From contig VGJW01000006.1 of NCBI GenBank assembly GCA_016867265.1, positions 1 through 64,000 of the forward strand: DNA of 64,000 nt, in the 5' to 3' direction. This document shows, piece by piece, positions 7,220 to 16,399 of the stretch. The DNA comes from Candidatus Tanganyikabacteria bacterium (GTDB lineage Bacteria; Cyanobacteriota; Sericytochromatia; S15B-MN24; VGJW01). The position numbers were made by a program, and so were the translations under genes. Under the pieces are notes generated by a model. That model was not told where the DNA came from. It worked only from the letters and a program-made list of their open reading frames with translations, and did no database searches. The number at the start of each line of letters is the position of its first letter. Position 1 is the stretch's first letter.

Positions 7220-9229
7220 TCAGCGATCCGTGAAGCGTGGATGCTTGTCCCCGCGCAGGAAGGCCGAGACGCCGACCATCCGGTCGTGCGTCTCCATGAC
7301 CTTCACGAACTGGGCAACCTCCGTGTCCAACGCTTCGTCCAGGGGTTGCTCGATACCGACGCGGACGGCGTCCAGGACAGCCTTGAGGGCCAGCTTGCCC
7401 CGCCCTGCCACGACCCGCGCCATCTCCAGGGCAGTCGCCTCGAGGGCCTCATCCGGGACGACCTTGTTGACCAAGCCAATCCTCGATGCCTCATCCGCCG
7501 GGATGTGCGACCCGGAGAGCGTCAATTCGAGCGCCCGCGCCGTACCCACGAGGCGTGCGAGGCGTTGCGTCCCCCCGAACCCTGGGATGATGCCCAGCGT
7601 GACTTCGGGCAGGCCGATCATGGCAGAGGCCGAAGCCAACCGGATGTGGCAGGCGAGGGCGAGCTCGAGGCCTCCGCCCAGACACCAGCCGTTGATGGCC
7701 GCGATGACGGGCACGGGTGCCTTCCAGATGCCCCGGAAGATCTCGTGGGCCCGCTTCAGCAAGCGTTCTGTCGCGGCGGCGTCTTCGAGCCGCCCGATTT
7801 CCTTGATGTCCGCCCCTGCCACGAAGAAGCCGGGCTTGCCCTGGCCCGTGAGGACGATGGCCTTGACCTCGGCCATGGCCACGACCGTCCGGAAAGCAGC
7901 CTCGATGGCCTCCAGCATCGGGGTCGACAGCACGTTGGCCGGCGGCTGGCACAGGCCAAGGATCGCCACGCCGTCCTCAATACGCGTCTTGACCAGTTCA
8001 CGTGGCTTGGGGGGCGCAGGTGGAGGCACCATGCCCGGGCCTCCCTGGCCCGTCCGCCCTTCGGCCAAGGCACGCCTTAGCGACTCAGGCACGCCGAAGC
8101 GGCTGCCCAGGGTGCCCAGTGCTTCCAGGTCGCGTACCACCGACGCGACACCTCGGGCGTCGACCCAAGCCATCGGGCCGGGCTCGAGCCCCGTGCCCAG
8201 TTTCATGGCGAGGTCGATGTCCGTCACGGCCACGAGGCCCTCATCGAGCATGCGGCCCGCTTCGGCGACGACGGCGAGCATCAGCCTGTCGAACGAGCAC
8301 GGACCGATCTTCTCGGGTGCGCCGAGCGCGTCGAGCGTCTGCGCGACCCAGGCATCGTCGTTACCGTCGTAGTTCCTGAAGCCCTTGCCCCGCTTCTGGC
8401 CGAACCGACCCGCCTCGACCATGCGATCGAGCAGGCGGTTGCGCGGGAATGAGTCCCCGAAAGCGGCCTCGAGGGTGTCCAGCACATGGACGCATACCTC
8501 GACCCCGACGAGATCGGCGAGGGTGAAGGGACCCATCGGAAAGCCCCGGGTCGCCGCCATGACCTCGATGGCCTCGAAGGCATCCGGTCCGTGTTCCTCG
8601 AGCATCATCACGGCTTCGTTCATGAAGCTCAGCAGCAGTCGGTTGACGAGGAACCCGGCAGCGTCCGAACCAATCCGGACGGCCTGCTTGCCGATGGCCT
8701 TGCAGAAGGCCATACCGGCCTCCATGGTCGTCGCGGCAACTTCAGGATGGGCGATGACCTCGACCAGAGCCATCACTGGTGCGGGGTTGAAGAAGTGCAA
8801 GCCCAGGACTTGACCTGGCCGCGCGGTCGCCGCAGCCAAGCTGCGGATGGGCAGAGCGCTGGTGTTGGATGCGATCAAGGCATCAGGCGCAAGGATGCCA
8901 TCGAGGGCCCGAAAGACCTCAAGCTTGATCTCGAGCCGCTCGGTGACGGCCTCGATGACCAACTGGGCCGACGCCAGACCCTGCAGGTCGGCAACGCCCC
9001 GGATCCGCGCCGCCGCTTCCTCGGCCGCCGCGGCATCCAGCTGGCCCTTCTTGACCTTGCGGGCAAACAGCTCCTGCGCCTGCCGGACACCCTTCTCGCG
9101 CATCTCGTCCGAAGCGTCCGCCAGCAGGACCTGGAAGCCCGCTGCCGCACAGACATGGGCAATGCCGGACCCCATCGCGCCCCCGCCGACGATTCCGATG
9201 GTTTCCATGCCGATGGCGGCGACTTCCAT
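7220..9229 (-). CDS. 3-hydroxyacyl-CoA dehydrogenase / enoyl-CoA hydratase fusion
   Basis: A bifunctional beta-oxidation enzyme of 669 residues: hydration of 2-enoyl-CoA and NAD-dependent oxidation of (S)-3-hydroxyacyl-CoA. The N-terminal Rossmann motif GGGAMGSGIA, a first dehydrogenase C-terminal domain (FLVNRLLLSFMNEA) and a second, degenerate copy reach to about residue 400. The crotonase domain fills 413-669 with both catalytic glutamates in context (NGWCLGGGLELAL and GLPEVTLGIIPGFGG). The domain order is dehydrogenase first, the reverse of E. coli FadB and like archaeal fusions. The start at 9229 has a GAGGAGG site; a longer in-frame start lacks one. An acyl-CoA dehydrogenase lies separately at 40323. 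No thiolase is in the window. Confidence 0.93.
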   Translation of the reverse strand: MEVAAIGMETIGIVGGGAMGSGIAHVCAAAGFQVLLADASDEMREKGVRQAQELFARKVKKGQLDAAAAEEAAARIRGVADLQGLASAQLVIEAVTERLEIKLEVFRALDGILAPDALIASNTSALPIRSLAAATARPGQVLGLHFFNPAPVMALVEVIAHPEVAATTMEAGMAFCKAIGKQAVRIGSDAAGFLVNRLLLSFMNEAVMMLEEHGPDAFEAIEVMAATRGFPMGPFTLADLVGVEVCVHVLDTLEAAFGDSFPRNRLLDRMVEAGRFGQKRGKGFRNYDGNDDAWVAQTLDALGAPEKIGPCSFDRLMLAVVAEAGRMLDEGLVAVTDIDLAMKLGTGLEPGPMAWVDARGVASVVRDLEALGTLGSRFGVPESLRRALAEGRTGQGGPGMVPPPAPPKPRELVKTRIEDGVAILGLCQPPANVLSTPMLEAIEAAFRTVVAMAEVKAIVLTGQGKPGFFVAGADIKEIGRLEDAAATERLLKRAHEIFRGIWKAPVPVIAAINGWCLGGGLELALACHIRLASASAMIGLPEVTLGIIPGFGGTQRLARLVGTARALELTLSGSHIPADEASRIGLVNKVVPDEALEATALEMARVVAGRGKLALKAVLDAVRVGIEQPLDEALDTEVAQFVKVMETHDRMVGVSAFLRGDKHPRFTDR

Positions 9230-9357
9230 GAACGACCTCCTCGTCGGACCGGGCAGGCGGCGTGCGCCCGCGCGGTACCATCCCACGCCCCCCCCGCAGC
9301 GTCAAGACGTTTGCACGGCCATGTCGTATCGCTTATCCTTGTGCGCCGGAGGCTACC

Positions 9358-10098
9358 GTGACCCGAATCGATGGCAGAAGACCCGACCAGCTCCGTGAAA
9401 TCCGCTTCACCCGCGGTTTCACCCGGTATGCGGAGGGCTCGGTGTTGTCCGAGTTCGGCAACACCCGTGTCCTGTGCAATGCCTCCGTGCAGGACAGGGT
9501 CCCGGCGTGGAGTCGGGATCAGCGCCCCGGCGAGGGATGGATCACGGCCGAATACGCGATGCTGCCCCGGGCGACGCATGACCGCTCAGGTCGCGAGCGC
9601 GACGGCAAGGTAGGCGGACGTACCCAGGAGATCCAGCGCCTGATCGGGCGCTCCCTTCGCATGTCGCTTGACCTCGCCGCCCTTGGCGAGCGCACGATCA
9701 CCCTCGACTGCGATGTCCTGCAGGCCGATGGTGGAACGCGCACCGCCGCGATCACGGGTGCGTGGATCGCGCTTCACGATGCCCTTTCGTGGATGGTGGG
9801 CCAGGGCATGCTCAAGGCCCTGCCGGCCCTGCAACCCATCGCCGCCATCTCCGTGGGCCTGTTCCGTGGCGATCCGGTCCTGGACCTGTGCTACCACGAA
9901 GACCGCGAGGCCGGCGTCGACGGGACGGTCGTGATGACGGGTGATGGCCGGCTCATCGAAGTGGGTTTCACGGCCGAGGGCCGTCCGATGGGCCGTGAAG
10001 AGATGGATACCCTGCTCGGTCTGGCCCATGGTGGCTTGGTAACCCTGTGGGCCATGCAGCGTGCCGCCCTTGAAACCGGACTTGGGGGTCCTCGTTGA
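9358..10098 (+). CDS. rph: ribonuclease PH
   Basis: Phosphate-dependent 3'-5' exoribonuclease that trims tRNA 3' ends. The 246-residue protein is collinear with the family: N-terminal [32 protein letters not shown], the basic [19 protein letters not shown] segment and a C-terminal [19 protein letters not shown] region. The GTG start at 9358 has a CCGGAGG site; the frame is open upstream but without a ribosome binding site. A TATCCT box at 9334-9339 could be its -10 element. It is divergent from the beta-oxidation fusion and translationally coupled to the glycosyltransferase that follows. Confidence 0.96.
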   Translation: MTRIDGRRPDQLREIRFTRGFTRYAEGSVLSEFGNTRVLCNASVQDRVPAWSRDQRPGEGWITAEYAMLPRATHDRSGRERDGKVGGRTQEIQRLIGRSLRMSLDLAALGERTITLDCDVLQADGGTRTAAITGAWIALHDALSWMVGQGMLKALPALQPIAAISVGLFRGDPVLDLCYHEDREAGVDGTVVMTGDGRLIEVGFTAEGRPMGREEMDTLLGLAHGGLVTLWAMQRAALETGLGGPR

Positions 10099-12785
10099 GC
10101 AGCCTCTGGCAAGGCCTTTCCCTCAGGGCCTTTTTCCCGCGGTTGCCGGCAGCCCTCGTGGCCTTCGCCGTCCTGCTGCGCCTCGTCCTGATGGTATGGG
10201 CTCCGGGGTTCGAGGCCGACGTCAGGACCTTCCATGCCTGGGCCTACAAACTGGCCCACGAGGGTCCGTGGCACTTCTACGAAACCATCTGGTGCGACTA
10301 CACGCCGGCGTACCTGTATGTGCTCGGCATCATCGGGCTGGTGGACGCGCTGCTGCAGGGCCTCCTCGGTGGGAACGCAGTGGGTCCCCTCGTGACCCGC
10401 GTCCTTGTCAAACTGCCGGGCGTCGTGGCCGACTTCGTGACGCTGGCGGCCTTCCTTCGGCTGACGGACGGTCGCATCGGTCCGCGCGCCCGCACTTGGC
10501 TGGCATCCGCCTGGCTGCTCTCGCCCTTGAGTTGGGGCGTCTCGGCTTTCTGGGGCCAGATGGACGCCGTCCTGCTCGCAACCGTGGCGTGGGGGTGGGT
10601 CGCCCGTCGCGAGGGCAGGCTCGAGACCTCGATGCTGATCCTGGCCGTGGCCGGCCTGGTCAAGCCCCAGGCCGTGTTCGTGGCGCCCATGCTGCTTCTG
10701 GCGGGTGGCCCTGCGGCCTCACTGTCGCGGTGGTTCAAGGCGGTGGCTCGCGGGGCCGCCCTGGGCTATGCGCTGATGCTTCCGTTCACGATGCTGGACA
10801 AGGCCCACGGAGGCTTGGTCGGCCCATTCGTCTTCCTGCGTGAGAAGCTTGCGGCGACGGCCGCGACCTATCCGCACAGCTCCGTGAATGCGTTCAACCT
10901 GTGGGCGGCCACGGGCATGTGGCAGCCCGACAGTCGCAAGCTTCTGGGCATCCCGCACGCGGCGTGGGGCATCGTGCTCGTCTCCATCGTGCTGGGCATC
11001 CTCGTCTGGAAGGTCATCGAGGCGGGCAAGCAGCTCTCCTTGCCGCGCGCCGACCTGTTGATGGCCCTCGTTCCGCTCGCGTGCTTCCTGCTGACGACGC
11101 GTATGCACGAGCGCTATATCTTCCTGGGGCTGGGCTTGCTGACCGTGGCCGCGGCCGTCAATACCCGGATCCGTCTCCACTGGGCCATCTTGACGGCCGT
11201 CGCCACCGCCAATCTCGCCTATGCCTTCGGCCTGTATCACCCGCCCGCGGCGTGGTGGGGTGCGGTACGGGAGCTGTTCGAGTCCGGCCTGATCCTGGTG
11301 GCCGTCTTGTTGGCGATGTTCGCCTTCGGGGACCTTCTTGGCAGGGTCCTGCTGCCGGCCGATGCTCCTCCCCGCAGGCTGCTGCATCACGCGATGCTGG
11401 CGATGGGCCTGCGCAAGGTCCGTCGCGGCCCCGAGGTCCTGATGCCGGCTCGTGAACCCTGGGGGCCCGTGGATACGCGCTGGCTCGTCGGCCTCGCTGC
11501 GGGCTTCTTGGCCCTTGGGACTGTTCGCCTCGGCCTGCCCAATGAGCAGATCTTCGACGAGGTCTACCACGCCCGGACGGCAAAGGAGTTCATCGGTGGG
11601 GTCGAGCCCTACGAGTGGACCCACCCTCATCTTGGAAAGCTGGCCATCGCCGGTGCTCTCCTGCTCACGGGCACCCCGGATGCTTGGGGCTGGCGGGTTG
11701 CGAGTCTGCTGGCGGGCGCAGCCACGCTGGGCGTCGTCTATGCGATGAGCCGGCAGATGTTCGGTCAGCGCCGGGTGGCTGTCCTTGCCACCTCGCTGCT
11801 GGCGATGGATGGCATCTTCTTCGTGCAGAGCAGGGTCGCCATGACCAACATCTTCGTCGTGCTCTTCATGTGCCTGGGTGCTTGGGCGCTGTGGCAGAAG
11901 GCCCTGCGCAGCCCTGTCCGGCTCTGGCTGCCGGACCAGCCGGAGCGTTCGGCCGTCGTCGCCTTGTCCGGGCCCGGGAGGATGGGTGCGTTTCTGGCGG
12001 CAGAGGGCCCACTCCTGCTCTGGGGCCTCGCCATGGGGGCCGCCGTGGCCAGCCGTTGGTCCGCCATCTATGCCTGGGGCATCGGGGTGTTCCTGCTGCT
12101 GTTCGAGGCCATCCGCTACCGCAGGGTAGGCGACCCGGACGGTCTGGGGTCGCGCCTGGCCCTCCGCCTCGTGGTCTTTGCCGGCGTGGTCCCGGTTCTC
12201 GTCTATGTCCTGAGCTACGTCCCCTGGTTCGTACAGCACCCCGAGCACACGCTGCGCGACCTCTGGGAACTGCAGGGCCGGATGTACCGGTATCACGCCG
12301 AGATGACGGCCAGCCACAACTACCAGTCTTCGTGGTGGACGTGGCCCTTGATGTACCGGCCGACCTGGTACTGGTTCAAGGACTTCAAGGACGGCACGAT
12401 CGGCGGTATTGTCGCCATCGGCAACCCGGCCATCTGGTGGGCCTACCTCCCCGTGGTTCTCGGTGCGACCTGGGTGGCCTTCCGCCGCCTCGACTGGCGG
12501 TTCGGCCTGCCGGCAGCCTTCGCGCTCGGCCTGTGGCTGGCGTGGGGCGTCGAACCCAGGGCGCTCGTCTTCATGCACTACATGTTCGAGGCCATCCCCT
12601 TCACCTGCATCCTGCTGGCCTTCATCCTCGACAGGCTCTGGCGCCATCAGCGGACGGCGTTTCTGCCGCCTGTCTACCTGGTAATTGTCGCCGGCCTGTT
12701 CGTCTTCTTCTATCCGCTGTTGGCGGGCTGGCCAATTCCTTGGCGGTATTACCACATGCACATCTGGTTCCCGAAGTGGCTTTAG
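10095..12785 (+). CDS. double GT-C glycosyltransferase: GT87-like domain fused to PMT domain
   Basis: An 896-residue polytopic membrane protein. The N-terminal half (about 1-430) is a GT-C polyprenyl-phosphate-sugar transferase: an early acidic loop ([13 protein letters not shown]), [12 protein letters not shown], and the [10 protein letters not shown] and VKPQAVF motifs typical of GT87-type enzymes. The C-terminal half (about 455-896) is a protein O-mannosyltransferase (GT39) domain with [14 protein letters not shown] near residue 487, [11 protein letters not shown] and [18 protein letters not shown]. Expected role: transfer of a lipid-linked sugar (probably mannose) to protein or glycolipid on the outer face of the membrane. 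It starts with TTG in a 4-base overlap with the rph stop codon, so translation is coupled. Bacterial PMTs are usually about 500 residues, so this is a fusion. Confidence 0.88.
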   Translation: MSSLWQGLSLRAFFPRLPAALVAFAVLLRLVLMVWAPGFEADVRTFHAWAYKLAHEGPWHFYETIWCDYTPAYLYVLGIIGLVDALLQGLLGGNAVGPLVTRVLVKLPGVVADFVTLAAFLRLTDGRIGPRARTWLASAWLLSPLSWGVSAFWGQMDAVLLATVAWGWVARREGRLETSMLILAVAGLVKPQAVFVAPMLLLAGGPAASLSRWFKAVARGAALGYALMLPFTMLDKAHGGLVGPFVFLREKLAATAATYPHSSVNAFNLWAATGMWQPDSRKLLGIPHAAWGIVLVSIVLGILVWKVIEAGKQLSLPRADLLMALVPLACFLLTTRMHERYIFLGLGLLTVAAAVNTRIRLHWAILTAVATANLAYAFGLYHPPAAWWGAVRELFESGLILVAVLLAMFAFGDLLGRVLLPADAPPRRLLHHAMLAMGLRKVRRGPEVLMPAREPWGPVDTRWLVGLAAGFLALGTVRLGLPNEQIFDEVYHARTAKEFIGGVEPYEWTHPHLGKLAIAGALLLTGTPDAWGWRVASLLAGAATLGVVYAMSRQMFGQRRVAVLATSLLAMDGIFFVQSRVAMTNIFVVLFMCLGAWALWQKALRSPVRLWLPDQPERSAVVALSGPGRMGAFLAAEGPLLLWGLAMGAAVASRWSAIYAWGIGVFLLLFEAIRYRRVGDPDGLGSRLALRLVVFAGVVPVLVYVLSYVPWFVQHPEHTLRDLWELQGRMYRYHAEMTASHNYQSSWWTWPLMYRPTWYWFKDFKDGTIGGIVAIGNPAIWWAYLPVVLGATWVAFRRLDWRFGLPAAFALGLWLAWGVEPRALVFMHYMFEAIPFTCILLAFILDRLWRHQRTAFLPPVYLVIVAGLFVFFYPLLAGWPIPWRYYHMHIWFPKWL

Positions 12786-12818
12786 GGCCGCTGACGTCAG
12801 CTTGAGGCCCCTCGGGGG

Positions 12819-12824
12819 TATAAC
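12819..12824 (+). promoter_or_regulatory. -10-like box TATAAC before the 12836 gene
   Basis: TATAAC ends 11 bases before the ATG at 12836, giving a predicted leader of only about 5 bases and no ribosome binding site. No good -35 element is visible. Confidence 0.4.
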
Positions 12825-12835
12825 TGACAACAGAG

Positions 12836-13294
12836 ATGCACGCCGATGAACTTCGCCCAAGCGGCGCCCCTGTCCAAGGGCGGCCGGCAGGTCGGCTCCG
12901 GGCTTTGACGCGGGCCTTGGCCGGTCTCACGGATTGGCTGCCCCAGCGTTATGCCAGCGGGCTTGACCTGCAGGCCCCGACCAAGCCTGAGGCGGGGCAG
13001 GGCAGCGGTTTCATGGGGGCCCTGCAGCGCATCGGGCGGACGTTGCGGGAGGCGCTGGTGCGGCCTTTCCAGAGCTTGGCCGATTGGGCTGGCAAGCTGG
13101 CGCAGATGGTGGTTGCGCGCTTCTTCTCGCGGCTCGAGGCCCAGCGTGAAGAGGACCGCGAGCGTGAACGGGCCGTTCTGCCCGATCAACTGCGTGAGCA
13201 AGCCGCTCGAGTTCGCGAGCGCGACAGACAACGCATGCTGGCCGAGCAGGTCAGCGAGGCCCGGCGCCGGGAGCGTGAGGCGCCGTTCCGGTGA
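12836..13294 (+). CDS. uncharacterised 152-residue protein with charged C-terminal helix
   Basis: I do not recognise a family. The N-terminal half is mixed, with possible amphipathic stretches (LTRALAGLTDWLPQRY, FQSLADWAGKLAQMVVARFF). The last 50 residues are a continuous Arg/Glu-rich helix (EEDRERERAVLPDQLREQ). There is no signal peptide. It overlaps the next gene by 4 bases (GTGA), so the two are co-translated and probably work together. An ATG so close to a -10 box suggests a nearly leaderless mRNA. Confidence 0.6.
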   Translation: MHADELRPSGAPVQGRPAGRLRALTRALAGLTDWLPQRYASGLDLQAPTKPEAGQGSGFMGALQRIGRTLREALVRPFQSLADWAGKLAQMVVARFFSRLEAQREEDRERERAVLPDQLREQAARVRERDRQRMLAEQVSEARRREREAPFR

Positions 13295-13797
13295 CACTCG
13301 CGGTTGCGCCCTATGGTGACTTGCAGCAGCTTGGAGAGGCCGTTCTGACGTGGTTGGGCGTGGGTCTCGGGGTCCTTGCCGGCTGGGTCCTGCTGCTGCT
13401 CGCGCGCACGATGCAGCGCCTGCCGGAAGCAGTGGATCGCGTGGAGCGGGTCCTCGAGCGCGTGACGCGCGAGGCAGAGGCCTTGGAAGGCGTAGGCGGC
13501 CACGTCCGCGAGGCCGGTGCCCGACTGGGAGATGCTGCCGGTGATCTGGCCCGGGTCACCGGGGCCGCTGCCGATACGACCCGCAGGATTCAGGAGCGCG
13601 TTGCCGAGCCGATCATCGACGGCGTCGTCGTGGCAGGCCAAAAGGCCTTCGTCCGAGGCCGAATCGTGGCCGCAGGAATCGGAGCTGCAGGCCGCAGCCT
13701 GATGGCGCGGGTCAGGGGAAAACGGATAGAACCACGGGTCCCCATTGTGTCCACGCCCGTGGTCCCAGAATCACCGCCCCCACCACAGCGGCCGTAA
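13291..13797 (+). CDS. membrane-anchored protein with DUF948-like helical region
   Basis: 168 residues, GTG start inside the stop of the preceding gene. One N-terminal transmembrane helix (WLGVGLGVLAGWVLLLLA, about residues 21-38) is followed by a long helical segment of Val/Glu/Arg/Ala repeats (AVDRVERVLERVTREAEALE), the architecture of DUF948 proteins, and a Pro-rich tail (VPESPPPPQRP). The function of such proteins is not established. Its last 86 bases overlap dgkA on the opposite strand. Confidence 0.6.
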   Translation: MTLAVAPYGDLQQLGEAVLTWLGVGLGVLAGWVLLLLARTMQRLPEAVDRVERVLERVTREAEALEGVGGHVREAGARLGDAAGDLARVTGAAADTTRRIQERVAEPIIDGVVVAGQKAFVRGRIVAAGIGAAGRSLMARVRGKRIEPRVPIVSTPVVPESPPPPQRP

Positions 13798-14107
13798 GGG
13801 CAGAGGCGAGCACCGCACCTGCGGCAACGTCCTTGGCGGCCTTGGCAAGGGGATGTCGGTCGCGCGTCGCGAGGTCCACCGCGTTCTCGATGGCGGTGTT
13901 GAGCATCTCACACGCCACCACGCCCGTACAGACGAGCAGGATGATGGCCATCTCGATGGCGGGACAGGCGAGGGCCAGGCCGGCGGAGACCGCAACCGCC
14001 GTGGCGACCACGTGCACCCTGAAATTCCGTTGTGTCCGCCACATGAACGCCAACCCGGCCCCGGCAAAACGAAAGCTGGAAAGGAAGCCGTCGGCACGGA
14101 ACCTCAT
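13712..14107 (-). CDS. dgkA: diacylglycerol/undecaprenol kinase
   Basis: A 131-residue membrane kinase of the DgkA family. It phosphorylates undecaprenol (the usual role when found beside ybeY and pgpH) or diacylglycerol. The signature EMLNTAIENAVDLAT carries the catalytic Glu and Asn/Asp ligands, and HPLAKAAKDVAAGAV is the second conserved helix. Three membrane helices are expected. It overlaps ybeY by 4 bases at its start and is the last gene of the long minus-strand operon. It runs 86 bases into the convergent membrane protein gene. Confidence 0.92.
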   Translation of the reverse strand: MRFRADGFLSSFRFAGAGLAFMWRTQRNFRVHVVATAVAVSAGLALACPAIEMAIILLVCTGVVACEMLNTAIENAVDLATRDRHPLAKAAKDVAAGAVLASALTAAVVGAVILGPRAWTQWGPVVLSVFP

Positions 14108-14613
14108 GCGGTCTCCATGCTGAGACCCCAGTCATCCATGATCTGCCGCTGACGGGCTCTCATGCGGGCCTCGTCCTCGGGCTCCTCGTGGTCATCACCC
14201 ATCAGGTGCAACAGACCGTGGGCAAGCAGGAAGCCGAACTCCCGATCCAGGCCGTGACCGTAGGTTGCAGCCTGCCGCGCACACGTTTCCAACGAAACGA
14301 CCAGGTCACCGAGCAACAGGGGACCGGGGTCCCGCTCCACGGTACCTGACAGGATGCCTTCGAGGTCAGCCTTGTCGTACATGGGGAAGGACAGGACATC
14401 CGTCGGTCGATCGAGGCCCCGATGGTCCCGATTGATGGCCTGCATGGCCTCATCGGATACGACTCTGATGGCCAGCACCGTATCGGGGGGCAAGGCCAGC
14501 TGCACCATCGCCTGGCAGAGGCGTCGGCCCCAGACCTCCGTATCGAGGTCCGGGGCCGGGACTTCAGGCTCGAGTTGAACCTCCAAGGCGCCTCCTGTCC
14601 TCTCGCCGTGCAC
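14104..14613 (-). CDS. ybeY: endoribonuclease YbeY (rRNA maturation factor)
   Basis: A 169-residue YbeY with the zinc motif HGLLHLMGDDH (His-x3-His-x5-His) near residue 131. It takes part in 16S rRNA 3'-end maturation and 70S ribosome quality control. TDVLSFPMYD is the other conserved segment. The GTG start at 14613 has a GGGAGGAG site and lies 50 bases inside the end of the PgpH-like gene, so the two are coupled. The order pgpH-ybeY-dgkA is common in Firmicutes and Cyanobacteria. Confidence 0.95.
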   Translation of the reverse strand: MHGERTGGALEVQLEPEVPAPDLDTEVWGRRLCQAMVQLALPPDTVLAIRVVSDEAMQAINRDHRGLDRPTDVLSFPMYDKADLEGILSGTVERDPGPLLLGDLVVSLETCARQAATYGHGLDREFGFLLAHGLLHLMGDDHEEPEDEARMRARQRQIMDDWGLSMETA

Positions 14614-16054
14614 GCTCCTCCCGCTCCAGCAACTGGTCGGGGTATTCGATGCGCTGGTGATAGAGCCCCTGAAGAATCCGGTTGAAGACGCCGATGATGA
14701 CCTCGATTTCAGCCAGTGTCAGCGGTGCCTCGGACAACTCGCCCTCGTCGACCCGCTTCTGGACGATCCTGCGGATGGTGGCCTCGATCTGCTCGGGTGA
14801 AGGCCGGGTAAGGGTCCGGCAGGTGGCTTCCACGCCATCCGCCAGCATCACGATGGCCGTCTCCTTGGTGGTGGGGCGTGGCCCCGGATAGCGGAAGTGC
14901 TCCTCGAGGACCTCTTCGCCACCCTCGGCTTCCTTGGCCTGGTGGAAGAAGTAGGAGACCAGAGAGCACCCGTGGTGCGTCGGGATGAAGGCCGCGACCT
15001 GCTCGGGCAGGCGATGTTCACGCGCCAGTTCGATGCCTTCACGGACGTGTGCCGTGATGACAAGGGCGGAAAGCCTTGGGGATATCTGGTCATGCTGGTT
15101 GGGCATGCCCTGCTGGTTCTCGATGAAGAAGTATGGGCGCTTGGTCTTGCCGACATCGTGGTAGTAGGCGCCCACGCGCACCAGCAAGGGATCGGCACCG
15201 ACCGCCTCGGCCGCCGCCTCTCCCAGGTTGCCCACCAAGATGCTGTGATGGTAGGTGCCCGGTGCTTTGAGGAGCAGGGTCCTCAGCAGAGGCTGTGCGG
15301 GGTTCGCCAGTTCCAGCAGGGTGAAGGGCGTCACGATGCCCGAAAGCTTCTCCAGATAGGGCAGGACGCCCACGGCAAGGACGACGGCCATGGGCCCGGA
15401 GAGGGCGGCATGAACCGCCGACAACCCCGCATCATCAAGGCCACGGCCGCGAAGCAGCATCATGAGCAAGGTCGAGACGGCCATGACTGCCGCGACCCTG
15501 AAGCCCGCCCGGCCAACATCCCAGCGCTCGCGGACACGACGCAGCGCATGCAAGGCGGCCCAACTGCCCAAGCTGCCGATGATGAGCACGTCGGCTCCCT
15601 GGGCAGGTAGTGCCTGAAGCAGCAGGCCCCACGCCAGCACGGCGGCCAGCGCAATTCGCTGGTTCAGGAACAGCGACACCATGATCGCGGCCGCCGGCAG
15701 GGGCGTGACCAGGGTCGGGGCGCCCAGATGGGACAGGACGGCCACCAAGCCGAAGACACCGACCGTCAAGGCGCCGAGCAGTCCGTATCGGGCGTGCGTA
15801 TGCTGGATGGCCGGTTCGTGGGTTCTCAGGACATGAACGAATCCGGCGCCGGTGCACGTCACGGCCAGCAGCAACGCGGCGGGCACGAGCAGCGACGCAG
15901 TTCCCCCGGCGAAGGCAGGCCACCACGACGGGACGCCCGACAGCATCAGGCCCCAGACGACCAAGGCGACCAGCGCGGCAAACCCGCCCGGACCGCCGAC
16001 CAGCCGGAACGGACGGGAAATCTGCACTTCATGCTCGTGCGCAATCTCAGCCAT
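14564..16054 (-). CDS. PgpH-type HD-domain phosphohydrolase lacking the HDED ectodomain
   Basis: 496 residues. About seven membrane helices (roughly residues 25-230) lead into a cytoplasmic HD domain: His-His at 269-270 (TYHHSILV), His299-Asp300 (AYYHDVGKTKRP), the TAHVREG segment, FIPTHHG and VMLADGVEAT. Family members hydrolyse c-di-AMP. Full-length PgpH proteins are usually 700-800 residues because an extracytoplasmic 7TMR-HDED domain precedes the helices. Here only about 20 residues precede the first helix, so the sensor is missing. All metal-binding residues appear intact. It sits between rpsU and ybeY in the operon. Confidence 0.88.
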   Translation of the reverse strand: MAEIAHEHEVQISRPFRLVGGPGGFAALVALVVWGLMLSGVPSWWPAFAGGTASLLVPAALLLAVTCTGAGFVHVLRTHEPAIQHTHARYGLLGALTVGVFGLVAVLSHLGAPTLVTPLPAAAIMVSLFLNQRIALAAVLAWGLLLQALPAQGADVLIIGSLGSWAALHALRRVRERWDVGRAGFRVAAVMAVSTLLMMLLRGRGLDDAGLSAVHAALSGPMAVVLAVGVLPYLEKLSGIVTPFTLLELANPAQPLLRTLLLKAPGTYHHSILVGNLGEAAAEAVGADPLLVRVGAYYHDVGKTKRPYFFIENQQGMPNQHDQISPRLSALVITAHVREGIELAREHRLPEQVAAFIPTHHGCSLVSYFFHQAKEAEGGEEVLEEHFRYPGPRPTTKETAIVMLADGVEATCRTLTRPSPEQIEATIRRIVQKRVDEGELSEAPLTLAEIEVIIGVFNRILQGLYHQRIEYPDQLLEREERARREDRRRLGGSTRA

Positions 16055-16096
16055 GGCGGCACCCCCAGTTTCGATTATAGCCGTGACCGCCCCAAA

Positions 16097-16136
16097 GTGG
16101 CCGGGCGCCTTTCCCGCAGGAAAGACGCTCGGCCAC
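16097..16136 (-). terminator. hairpin with short T-run after rpsU
   Basis: An 18-bp stem (arms 16097-16114 and 16119-16136, one A-C mismatch and one G-U pair) with a 4-base loop follows the rpsU stop and ends in TTTGGGG on the minus strand. It lies inside the operon, so it probably lowers rather than ends transcription into pgpH. Confidence 0.7.
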
Positions 16137-16144
16137 GAACCGAA

Positions 16145-16318
16145 TCAGGAGCGGCGCTTGCGCGCGGCCTCGGACTTGCGCTTGCGGCGGACGCTGGGCT
16201 TCTCGTAGCGCTCGCGGCGCTTGATTTCGGAGAGAATGCCGGCCTTCTGGATTTTCTTCTTGAAACGCTTGAGCGCCGATTCGATGCTCTCGCCTTCCGT
16301 AACCCGGATTTCAGCCAT
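16145..16318 (-). CDS. rpsU: 30S ribosomal protein S21
   Basis: 57 residues, very basic, full length for S21: [19 protein letters not shown] at the N-terminus, a central [18 protein letters not shown] and an Arg/Lys-rich tail ([15 protein letters not shown]). It binds the 30S platform near the anti-Shine-Dalgarno end of 16S rRNA. A GAGAGGGGGTGAG site precedes the ATG at 16318. The upstream gap (16319-16399) is unusually A/T-rich for this genome and may hold an internal promoter. A hairpin follows the stop. Confidence 0.96.
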   Translation of the reverse strand: MAEIRVTEGESIESALKRFKKKIQKAGILSEIKRRERYEKPSVRRKRKSEAARKRRS

Positions 16319-16399
16319 GTGGACTCACCCCCTCTCAACGGCAAAATACTCGTAAATGAGCTTGTATGGTAGCGCGGAATCCGGTGGCAGGCAAGCCTT

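Noticed and set aside
10719-12860. 713-codon minus-strand open frame opposite the double glycosyltransferase
   Set aside because: Composition is His/Gln/Pro/Arg-rich as expected for an antisense frame of a GC-rich membrane protein gene, with no domain.
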